A stretch of DNA of 64,000 nucleotides from an uncultured Clostridia bacterium. Lineage in GTDB: Bacteria > Bacillota > Clostridia > Christensenellales > CAG-138. The stretch's first letter is position 1, and each line of letters begins with the position of its first letter. The stretch spans positions 1 through 64,000 of the forward strand of contig CALVWJ010000009.1 of NCBI GenBank assembly GCA_944366945.1. Direction: 5' to 3'. Below, piece after piece: positions 56,914 to 64,000 of this stretch. The translations under genes were made by a program, and so were the position numbers. Below the pieces are notes generated by a model. The model was given only the letters and a program-made list of their open reading frames with translations. It made no database searches and was not told the DNA's origin.

Positions 56914-57186
56914 TTAGTTGAGTGCTTCCTTGAGCGCTTTACCAGCCTTGAAAGCGGGCGCCTTGCTGGCAGCGATTTCAATCTCAGCGCCAGTCATGGG
57001 GTTGTGGCCCTTATGCGCGGGGCGCTCACGGACTTCAAATACACCAAAGCCAACAAGCTGAACCTTTTCGCCAGCCTTGAGCGCTTCCGTGATGGTGGAG
57101 AGCGCAGCGGCTACGGCCTTCTCAGCATCCTTCTTGGAAATGCCGCTCTTTTCAGCTACAGCAGCAATCAATTCGGTTTTATTCAT
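56914..57186 (-). CDS. hup: HU family DNA-binding protein
   Basis: A 90-residue nucleoid protein with full family sequence: [41 protein letters not shown] on the DNA-binding arm, and the C-terminal [11 protein letters not shown]. It bends and compacts DNA without sequence specificity. AGGAGG lies upstream of the ATG. It follows mazG on the same strand, as in other Clostridia, but has its own promoter. Confidence 0.97.
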   Translation of the reverse strand: MNKTELIAAVAEKSGISKKDAEKAVAAALSTITEALKAGEKVQLVGFGVFEVRERPAHKGHNPMTGAEIEIAASKAPAFKAGKALKEALN

Positions 57187-57230
57187 GTCTAATATCCTCC
57201 TAATGTTTTAACGGATTTTGTCCGCCACTT

Positions 57231-57259
57231 ATTGTATCAGCCTTTTCCCGATTGTACAA
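57231..57259 (-). promoter_or_regulatory. promoter of hup
   Basis: Minus strand: TTGTAC (57259-57254), 17-base spacer, TACAAT (57236-57231), 45 bases before the start codon. Confidence 0.72.
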
Positions 57260-57288
57260 GCCTTTTTTTGCCCGAATTGCCTACAAAT

Positions 57289-58728
57289 TCAGCACTTTAT
57301 GCGTTCCCAGAACGCGTCGAGCTCCTCCAGGCTGAGCGATTCCAAAGAACGTCCCTCGGACAGGATAAGTTCCTCCATTTTTGTGAATCGTGTGACAAAT
57401 TTTTCTGTTGCTGCAGCAAGCGCAAGTTCGCTGTCAAGGTGAAGCAGGCGCGCTGCATTTACTACGGAAAAAAGCAGATCACCAAGTTCTTCTGTGATGC
57501 GAGTTTCTCCTTCTTTCAGCGCAACAGCGTCGCGCAGCTCGCGCGTTTCCTCTTCGATCTTATCCAGAGCACCCTTGGCATCCGGCCAGTCAAAGCCGAC
57601 ATGCGCCGCCTTTTTCTGAACCTTTTTCGCGCGCATCAACGCTGGGAAGCCGTGCGGAACAGCGTGCATCATATCGGCAACAGTCTCCTGCTTTTTTTCC
57701 TTCTTTTTTAAGTTTTCCCAATTCACGAGCACTTCATTCGCGTTTTGTACATGCGTTTCGCCGAAAACATGCGGGTGCCGGTAAACGAGCTTTTGCACAA
57801 TACCAGTACAAACATCGCGGAAGGTAAAGGAGGAAAGCTCCTCTTCGATTTCAGAATGGAATACCACCTGCAACATAAGGTCGCCAAGCTCTTCGCAAAG
57901 TGCGTCCGCATCTTCGCGATCGATCGCATCGAGCACTTCATAGGATTCTTCCAGAAGATCACTGCGCAGCGTCTCATGCGTTTGCTCTGCATCCCAGGGA
58001 CAGCCGCCAGGGGCACGCAGGCGTTTCATAACGCGCAGAAGCCCTTCCACGCCATGCCGTGTAAGCTCTTCAAATTTTGCGCCGCGCAGGATTAGGGTGC
58101 TTGCAGCAAAAAAAACATCCTGCCTGTCCAGCATATAAAGGGGAAGTGAGCGGGCGAAATAGACTCCGTTATCATCCATGGTGCAAAGCCAAACGGGGAA
58201 TTCATCGGGATAGTATTCCAAAAGCGCAAGCTTAACTTCCCCAGCACGCATACGCGTATCGATTTCTTCGATGCATAGCGGAACATAAGGATCGAGCGGG
58301 CAGGGAAGCGCTGTTGCAGAAAGGATGCGCAGATTGTTCGCTGCGAGCGGTTCGGGCAGCGCAGAAAGTGCCGCTTCCGCATAACCAGAAGAGGGTAGGA
58401 AACAAACGCGCACGCCAGCCTCTTTTGCAGCCTTGCAGAGCGCCGCACGTTGGGCCTCGCCAATGCCGCGGCCGGGCACCGCATATACAGCATCCGTTTC
58501 CGAAGCGAGGAGACGTTGTACGATGGCAGATGTGAGCGCATCGAAATCCTCTGCGCTACGGTAGAGATCATCCATGCTTTCAAAAGGAAGGCCGGATTCT
58601 AAAACGCAACGCGCGGAAGGGTGCTCGATTGTTTGCAAAAACAACCGCGGTGCATGTGTGATGGCTTGCCAGGCAGCCAGGGTAATGCTTTGGGGCGTTG
58701 CAAGTGGCGCAATCGTAAGGGTGTTCAT
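57289..58728 (-). CDS. mazG: MazG family nucleoside triphosphate pyrophosphohydrolase (YabN-type)
   Basis: A 479-residue two-domain protein. Residues 1-220 are a diverged tetrapyrrole methylase-like domain (GRGIGEAQRAAL), as in Bacillus YabN. The rest is a double MazG domain with LRAPGGCPWDAEQTHETL, ESYEVLDAIDREDADALCEELGD and the second EELGDLLFSVVNAARL, carrying the metal-binding EExxE/ExxD residues. It hydrolyses non-canonical NTPs. Its ATG overlaps the stop of the flippase gene (ATGA), so the two are coupled. Confidence 0.92.
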   Translation of the reverse strand: MNTLTIAPLATPQSITLAAWQAITHAPRLFLQTIEHPSARCVLESGLPFESMDDLYRSAEDFDALTSAIVQRLLASETDAVYAVPGRGIGEAQRAALCKAAKEAGVRVCFLPSSGYAEAALSALPEPLAANNLRILSATALPCPLDPYVPLCIEEIDTRMRAGEVKLALLEYYPDEFPVWLCTMDDNGVYFARSLPLYMLDRQDVFFAASTLILRGAKFEELTRHGVEGLLRVMKRLRAPGGCPWDAEQTHETLRSDLLEESYEVLDAIDREDADALCEELGDLMLQVVFHSEIEEELSSFTFRDVCTGIVQKLVYRHPHVFGETHVQNANEVLVNWENLKKKEKKQETVADMMHAVPHGFPALMRAKKVQKKAAHVGFDWPDAKGALDKIEEETRELRDAVALKEGETRITEELGDLLFSVVNAARLLHLDSELALAAATEKFVTRFTKMEELILSEGRSLESLSLEELDAFWERIKC

Positions 58729-60371
58729 GAATGTTGCTCCTTTGCTTGTGAATTCCCATCGGGATTCCCTTTGGGGTAGAACAGGCGGCGCAGCTTAACG
58801 CCGCCTGGAATAAGTGCAAGTTCATCATAGGAAAACACTTTGAAGAGGCAGGCGAGCGCTGCATAAATTCCAACGCCTATGCAAACAGCACCAAGCGTTG
58901 CAACTGTTTCGTGCCCGCTTTTAAGAAGCGCAGCATGCGCAAAATGGACTGTTACGCCCATGGCGAGTGAAGCGAGAAGCGGTTTTCCAAATACATCCAA
59001 TAGGGGGAGCTTCAACCGAGCGCGCCTTGCTGCATAAATGGTGTCAGCAATCCCCGCAAAAGCATAGCAAACCACGGTGGACACTGCGGCACCTTGAATA
59101 TTCACCGAAGGGATGTTCATGAGCACAATCAAAGTGACCACTTTGAGCAGAAACCCGATGAACAGGTTGAATACGGGAACATTCTGCTTCCCCATGCCCT
59201 GCAATACGCCGGTCATCGTCTGCACCATGGAAAGGAAAATTACACCGATGGAGCTTGTATGCATTAGATCCGCAGCAAGGGAAAGTTCAGCTTCGGTTAA
59301 ATTAGGATAAAGCAGAGAGAGGATGGGGGCGGCCAATACAAAAAGGCCTATGGCACATGGAAGCCCGATGATAAGCGCAAGCTTAAGCCCCATGCGGGAA
59401 ACACCGCGCACTGCGCCCTTATCCCGCCGCGTAACCGCTGCGGAAATTGCAGGGACGAGGCTCATCGCAAGCGCCATTGTAAGCACGCCGGGCATATTGG
59501 TAAGCGTAGCAACGTTTGTGCGCAGGAGTGAGAATGCGGTCTGAGCAGTCGAAGTTTCATATCCGAGGTTTTCAGTTAAAATATTGATGATGAACGCTAC
59601 GTCAACAATGCCAGCAAGCGAACTGATGGAGGCGCCAATCGTAACGGGTATTGCAATTTTCAGAAGGTTTTTTGCAATGCGGCCAAATCCTCGCGGCTGG
59701 ACTTTGGGGCTTTTGCGCAGCTTTGCATCAAAGCTGCGCTTTTTCATGCGGTACATCAGCCAGATAACGACAAGCGCGATGAATTCGCTTGCCGTTACAC
59801 CGATGATAGCGCCCATAGCGGCGTATTCTGGGCCTTTGGGCAAAAGCTTCACGGCAAGTGCAAGCCCGATGACAAGTTTGCCGAGCTGCTCCACAATTTG
59901 CGAAACCGCAGTACCAGCCATCTGCTGCATACCCTGCAGATAACCGCGGTAAGCACACATGATAGAAACAAACAAAAGCGCCGGTGCAAACGCCTGGAAG
60001 GAAAGGTAGGCAGCATCAAGCCCGGAACTTGTGGCGAGCGGCTTTGCAAGGAAAAACATCACAAGCGCGAGAATGAGACCGATCACGCATAAAAGCGTGC
60101 GGGCTGTGGTAAAAACTTCGCGTGCGCCGCGATAATCGCGCACGGTAACCCGCTCGCTCACCATTTTGGAAATAGCAGTTGGAAGCCCTGCGGAAGCGAT
60201 TACAAGTAACCCGGAATAGTAGGGATAAGCGACTTCATAATAGCTCATACCTTCTGGACCAACCTGGTTGGCCAGCGGTACGCGGAACAGTGCCCCAATA
60301 ACTTTAACGATTAGGCCTGCGATGCCTAGAACCGCAGCGCCCTGCACGAAAGAAGACTGCTTTTTTTCCAT
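58725..60371 (-). CDS. MATE-like lipid flippase of the SpoVB/MurJ type
   Basis: A 548-residue membrane protein with about 14 hydrophobic segments. The opening QGAAVLGIAGLIVKVIGALF and RVPLANQVGPEGMSYYEVAY are characteristic of SpoVB/YabM-type members of the MOP superfamily, which flip lipid-linked wall or polysaccharide precursors. The position upstream of mazG copies Bacillus spoVT-yabM-yabN. ATG 60371 has GCAGGTG upstream; an alternative start 5 codons earlier is less likely. Confidence 0.87.
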   Translation of the reverse strand: MEKKQSSFVQGAAVLGIAGLIVKVIGALFRVPLANQVGPEGMSYYEVAYPYYSGLLVIASAGLPTAISKMVSERVTVRDYRGAREVFTTARTLLCVIGLILALVMFFLAKPLATSSGLDAAYLSFQAFAPALLFVSIMCAYRGYLQGMQQMAGTAVSQIVEQLGKLVIGLALAVKLLPKGPEYAAMGAIIGVTASEFIALVVIWLMYRMKKRSFDAKLRKSPKVQPRGFGRIAKNLLKIAIPVTIGASISSLAGIVDVAFIINILTENLGYETSTAQTAFSLLRTNVATLTNMPGVLTMALAMSLVPAISAAVTRRDKGAVRGVSRMGLKLALIIGLPCAIGLFVLAAPILSLLYPNLTEAELSLAADLMHTSSIGVIFLSMVQTMTGVLQGMGKQNVPVFNLFIGFLLKVVTLIVLMNIPSVNIQGAAVSTVVCYAFAGIADTIYAARRARLKLPLLDVFGKPLLASLAMGVTVHFAHAALLKSGHETVATLGAVCIGVGIYAALACLFKVFSYDELALIPGGVKLRRLFYPKGNPDGNSQAKEQHS

Positions 60372-60611
60372 AAAACACCTGCTCAATCAACGATGCAAGC
60401 GCGGGATGCACAAATATATCACCACGCCAAAGGGATGCGGCTGCATGTGCAGCAGGCAACCCCGATCCATTATAGCAGATATATTGGCTAAAGTTTGAAA
60501 AATTCGGCAATATTTCAAATTTTGCCACAGTTTGCTGTATCGAGCGGGGATTTGCGGTATAATGATAAGCAAAAAGTAAAGGTTCTATTCCAAGGGTGGA
60601 GGTTTTTAGAT

Positions 60612-62270
60612 ATGAAAATAACGGTAGATGGAATTTCAACAGAGCTAAAACACGGAGAAAGCTTGCTCGATGCGGTGAAAAAGCTTGAGTTGGATAGCAT
60701 TTCCCTGCGGAAACGCCCACTTGCTGCGCAGATTGGCGGTGAGGTGTTTAGCCTTAGGTATACGCCGTTTAAAGATGTGGATGTACACCTTTTGCGCTAT
60801 GGCGAGGAGATGGGGCGCCGCGTTTATGAGCGCACCCTGCAATTCATTTTAATTGCGGCCGTGCGCCGCCTGTTCCCTCAGGCACGCGTGCAGGTGCGTT
60901 ACTCCCTGGGGCCGGGGCTCTACATTACAATTGACAAGGATCCTCTGCTTTCTGAAGAGGACGTGCTGCGCCTTGAAAGCGAAATGCGCCTTATCATTCG
61001 TGCGGCGCTGCCGCTTGAACGCAAGCGGCTCTCCATTGATGAGGCCATCAGCTTTTTTGAACAGGATGGGCAGATGGACAAAGCGCGCCTCTTAAAATGG
61101 AGAAAGTTCAGTTATTTTGATGTGTATTGCCTGGGCGATTATAAAGACTATTTCTATGGCGAAATGGCGCCCAGCACAGAATATGCGGATGTGTTCCGGC
61201 TCAAATATATGGAAGGCGCCATAAATATGCTGATGCCGCGCAAGGATGCACCCGATGTTCCTTCCGATTATACGGATATTGCAAAGCTCGCTTCGGTGTT
61301 CCGGCAAAGCGACAACTGGGGAAAGCTGATGCATTGCGATACGGTAAACGAACTCAATACGCGCGTAGAAAACGGCAGCATCCGGGAGATTGTGCGCATC
61401 AGCGAGGCGCTGCATGAAAAAAGCTATGCGGCAATCGCAGATGCCATCGTCGCCAAAAAAGCGCGTGCAGTTCTGGTTGCCGGCCCGAGTTCTTCGGGCA
61501 AAACGACGAGCGCAAATCGGATTGCGACGCAGTTGCGCGTGCTGGCGCAAGATCCCATTATGCTGTCGTTAGATAATTATTATTTGGATCGGGATGTTAT
61601 CCCGCGCGACGAGCATGGCCAGATGGATCTTGAGCATATCAATACGCTTGACCTGCCGCGCTTCAATCACGACCTTGCAGCCCTTTTGCGTGGAGAAGAG
61701 GTCGAAGTGCCCCGTTTTGATTTTATGACGGGCAAACGCGCTCCAGATGGAATTGTGCTCTCTGTAAAGCAAGATCAACCACTGATTATTGAAGGAATCC
61801 ATGGGCTGAATCCGCTGCTTACAAAGGATGTCCCAGATGAGAACATATTCCGGGTTTATGTCAGCGCGCTTACCACGCTGAATCTCGACGATCATAACCG
61901 CATTCGCACTACGGATGTGCGCTTGCTGCGGCGCCTTGTGCGGGATTATGAAACGCGCAATGCCTCCATGGAGCATACGCTGGCGATGTGGCCTTCTGTG
62001 CGCAGGGGCGAAGAAACGTGGATTTTTCCATATCAAGAACATGCAGATGCGCTTTTTAATACAACGCTGGTGTATGAGATTGCTGTACTCAAAAAGTATG
62101 TGTACCCGCTTTTACAGGAGGTACCGCCTACAAGCAAATATTATGCCAATGCACGGGACATTGTGAAGTTTTTGAACTATATTCTGGACGCGGATGTTGA
62201 AGATGAAATCCCGCCGACAAGCATCCTTAGAGAATTCATCGGCGGCAATACGTTTTACCGGGAAGACTAG
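60612..62270 (+). CDS. TGS-domain uridine kinase-like nucleoside kinase
   Basis: A 552-residue protein. The first 60 residues resemble a TGS domain (MKITVDGISTELKHGESLLD), followed by a threonyl-tRNA synthetase-like accessory region and a P-loop kinase domain from about 290 with GPSSSGKTTSANR (Walker A), LDNYYLDRDVIPRDEHG and IIEGIHGLNP. The kinase half matches the uridine kinase/phosphoribulokinase group. Such long TGS-kinases are common in Clostridia, but their substrate is unproven. GGTGGAGG lies about 9 bases before ATG 60612. A TATAAT is at 60558-60563 without a good -35. Confidence 0.87.
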   Translation: MKITVDGISTELKHGESLLDAVKKLELDSISLRKRPLAAQIGGEVFSLRYTPFKDVDVHLLRYGEEMGRRVYERTLQFILIAAVRRLFPQARVQVRYSLGPGLYITIDKDPLLSEEDVLRLESEMRLIIRAALPLERKRLSIDEAISFFEQDGQMDKARLLKWRKFSYFDVYCLGDYKDYFYGEMAPSTEYADVFRLKYMEGAINMLMPRKDAPDVPSDYTDIAKLASVFRQSDNWGKLMHCDTVNELNTRVENGSIREIVRISEALHEKSYAAIADAIVAKKARAVLVAGPSSSGKTTSANRIATQLRVLAQDPIMLSLDNYYLDRDVIPRDEHGQMDLEHINTLDLPRFNHDLAALLRGEEVEVPRFDFMTGKRAPDGIVLSVKQDQPLIIEGIHGLNPLLTKDVPDENIFRVYVSALTTLNLDDHNRIRTTDVRLLRRLVRDYETRNASMEHTLAMWPSVRRGEETWIFPYQEHADALFNTTLVYEIAVLKKYVYPLLQEVPPTSKYYANARDIVKFLNYILDADVEDEIPPTSILREFIGGNTFYRED

Positions 62271-62314
62271 AACATAATATTTCCGGCGTCGCCGGAAGAA
62301 ATGGAGGGGGAGCG

Positions 62315-63115
62315 ATGCGCTTTGTATCGTGGAATGTAAATGGCTTGCGTGCCTGCCTGGGGAAGGGGTTTGAATCGTTTTTCCGCATTGTTGATGCGGA
62401 TATTGTAGCGCTGCAGGAAACAAAACTTCAGCCCCATCAGATTGAACTTCAATTTGAGGGATACCAGCAGTTCTGGAACAGCGCCGAAAAGAAAGGGTAT
62501 TCGGGCACCGCGATATTTACTCGCATTCCGCCGCTTTCGGTTGTATTTGGCCTGCCGAAGGAAGCGGAATTGGGGTTTGCGCCAGAAGGACGCGTAATCA
62601 CCTTGGAGTTTGAAACCTTTTACTTTGTTACTTGCTATACGCCAAATGCCCAGCGCGAACTTACGCGCCTGGAATACCGCATGGACTGGGAGGATGCTTT
62701 CCGCGCATATCTTAAAAAACTCGACGCAAAAAAACCGGTCATCATCTGTGGCGACCTCAACGTGGCACACCAGGAAATCGATTTGAAGAACCCAAAATCG
62801 AACCGTGGCAATGCCGGATTCACGGATGAGGAGCGGGAAAAGTTCACCGCGCTTCTTGCAAGCGGTTTTGTAGACTCGTTCCGCTATCTTTATCCCGAAC
62901 GGACCGGTGCATATTCTTGGTGGAGTTATATGTACAACGCCAGGGCAAACAATGCGGGGTGGCGCATCGATTACTTCCTTGTAAGCGAACGAATTAAGAA
63001 TTGCATTGAAGAAAGCAGCATCCTTGCCGAAGTTATGGGGAGCGATCATTGCCCGGTTATGTTGGAGCTGTTAGAGCCGTCTGCTGTTGACGTGCAGGCA
63101 AAAAATGAAAATTGA
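62315..63115 (+). CDS. exoA: exodeoxyribonuclease III / AP endonuclease
   Basis: A 266-residue enzyme of the exonuclease-endonuclease-phosphatase superfamily that nicks DNA at abasic sites. Family motifs seen are MRFVSWNVNGLRA, LQETKLQ (metal Glu), ICGDLNVAHQEIDL (Asp/Asn), NAGWRIDYFLVS and the C-terminal SDHCPV with catalytic Asp-His. The sequence is complete. GGAGGGGG precedes the ATG. A small palindrome (62280-62296) separates it from the kinase gene; it may be co-transcribed with it. Confidence 0.95.
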   Translation: MRFVSWNVNGLRACLGKGFESFFRIVDADIVALQETKLQPHQIELQFEGYQQFWNSAEKKGYSGTAIFTRIPPLSVVFGLPKEAELGFAPEGRVITLEFETFYFVTCYTPNAQRELTRLEYRMDWEDAFRAYLKKLDAKKPVIICGDLNVAHQEIDLKNPKSNRGNAGFTDEEREKFTALLASGFVDSFRYLYPERTGAYSWWSYMYNARANNAGWRIDYFLVSERIKNCIEESSILAEVMGSDHCPVMLELLEPSAVDVQAKNEN

Positions 63116-63152
63116 AAGATCTGCTAGCCTTTACAAGGCAACGGATGGACAT

Positions 63153-63175
63153 AAAAAGCGCCTTTGGCGCTTTTT
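63153..63175. terminator. terminator after exoA
   Basis: AAAAAGCGCC (63153-63162), TTT loop, GGCGCTTTTT (63166-63175). Confidence 0.88.
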
Positions 63176-63295
63176 CAATTTGAACTAGCCGTTTTTTTCC
63201 AGCAAAAAAAGCCGCATACAACTGCCCGACTTACAAATAATAGGCATACGACCAAATAAAGTATTGTCGCAAAGGCAGCACAGGAGGGAACTGTT

Positions 63296-63847
63296 TTGAA
63301 AGCAACTGGGATTGTACGCAGAATTGACGAGCTCGGCCGCGTGGTCATACCAAAAGAAATCCGCAGAACATTGCGGATTCGGGAAGGTGATCCGCTGGAG
63401 ATTTTTACAGACCGCGAAGGCGAAGTGATTCTTAAAAAATACTCCCCCATTGGAGAGCTTGGCGATTTTGCAAAGGAATATGCAGAAGCGCTTCACCTGG
63501 CGCTCGGGCACACTGCGCTTATCTGCGATAAGGATAGCATCATTGCTGCTGCAGGCGCAAACCGCCGGGAACTGGCAGAAAAGCCGCTGCATGATGAAGT
63601 GGAACAAATTATGAAGCGGCGGGAAAAGGTTGTGGCTTCAGAAGGAAAAGGCGTTGTGCCGCGGATTACGACGGACGATCATGGCGATGTGAATCGCTCG
63701 GCTGTTGTAGTGCCCATCCTTGCAGCTGGGGACGCAATTGGCGCTGTAATTCTTGTGAGCCGCGAGGCGGATGCTGCTATGGGTACGCTGGAGCTTAAGG
63801 TATGCGAAACGGCGGCAAATTTTATGGGAAAACAGATGGAAAACTGA
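63296..63847 (+). CDS. spoVT: stage V sporulation protein T
   Basis: A 183-residue regulator of late forespore (sigma-G) genes. An N-terminal AbrB-type swapped-hairpin domain (GIVRRIDELGRVVIPKEIRR, then TLRIREGDPLEIF) precedes a C-terminal GAF-like domain (about 55-180). The start is TTG 63296 with AGGAGGG about 9 bases upstream; no ATG fits the domain. In Bacillus spoVT is next to the yabM and yabN homologues, which here lie 3-6 kb away on the other strand, so the cluster is loosely kept. Confidence 0.95.
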   Translation: MKATGIVRRIDELGRVVIPKEIRRTLRIREGDPLEIFTDREGEVILKKYSPIGELGDFAKEYAEALHLALGHTALICDKDSIIAAAGANRRELAEKPLHDEVEQIMKRREKVVASEGKGVVPRITTDDHGDVNRSAVVVPILAAGDAIGAVILVSREADAAMGTLELKVCETAANFMGKQMEN

Positions 63848-63882
63848 CGCGTTGCATTGCGAACAGCGAAAGGTTTTAAATC

Positions 63883-63914
63883 AAAGCGACGCAGGCAATA
63901 CCTGTGTCGCTTTT
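63883..63914 (+). terminator. terminator after spoVT
   Basis: A 13-base stem with one G-U pair (63883-63895 with 63901-63913) and a TTTT tail. Beyond it a short open frame (from 63919 or 63958) runs off the window without a ribosome binding site; I cannot call it. Confidence 0.82.
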
Positions 63915-64000
63915 ACGTATGTTAAAACGAGGAGCAGGCAGCGGCACCCAAAAGGGTATGCAGGAAAGTGCTGCGATTCCCTATAGGCGCTTCTCCAAGC

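Noticed and set aside
63211..63251. Possible sigma-G promoter (GCATACA or GCATACG) before spoVT
   Set aside because: The -10-like words are present, but no matching -35 at proper distance.
63919..64000. Possible start of another gene at the right edge
   Set aside because: Fewer than 28 codons visible, no ribosome binding site, no family motif.

Overview
The window looks like a chromosome segment of a spore-forming, anaerobic member of the Clostridia. Evidence is spoIIGA-sigE, spoVT, a SpoVB/MurJ-like flippase next to a YabN-type MazG, a SpoIID/LytB protein, perR-rubrerythrin, and the Firmicutes order pgk-tpiA-gpmI-secG-rnr-smpB-ssrA. Core genes have moderately high GC and strong AGGAGG-type ribosome binding sites. 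A gut Clostridia lineage is plausible, but family level is inference only.

Layout. 1-8.5 kb: a collagen-like surface protein (minus strand, running off the left edge), a VanW/aminotransferase operon, then rnjA-ylbF-mltG-U32 peptidase. 9-13.5 kb: acetyltransferase, LysR regulator divergent from a cation/proton antiporter, a DUF5655-like protein and a lipoprotein. 13.6-20.9 kb: lower glycolysis genes, secG, rnr, smpB and tmRNA, with promoters nested inside upstream genes.

20.9-41 kb is an accessory island just downstream of ssrA, AT-rich for most of its length and full of decayed genes: recombinase remnants, a TetR/membrane-protein operon with an in-frame stop, NlpC/P60 and sortase remnants, a S24 repressor and Y-family polymerase remnant, and two serine-recombinase pseudogenes. 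Two large genes are intact: a tyrosine recombinase and a 3,216-residue Cna_B-repeat wall-anchored adhesin. The recombinase lies between two exact 23-bp inverted copies of a recombinase-like site. Just inside the left copy is a consensus promoter that points away from the adhesin now but would point at it after inversion. This is a candidate self-contained phase switch.

41-50.4 kb is a second notable system. A membrane protein joins a sigma-factor-like cytoplasmic domain to an external cyclophilin domain. It is divergent from an OmpR-type two-component pair, followed by a GldA/F/G-like ABC operon with a DUF4340 protein. Three promoters (cyclophilin gene, regulator gene, ABC operon) share one geometry: two TTCAGC half-sites 11 bp apart, then nine bases to the -10. 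The response regulator probably controls the whole set.

50.7-64 kb returns to core genes: spoIIGA-sigE, perR-rbr, SpoIID with eight SH3 repeats, hup, mazG, spoVB-like, a TGS-domain uridine kinase-like protein, exoA and spoVT.
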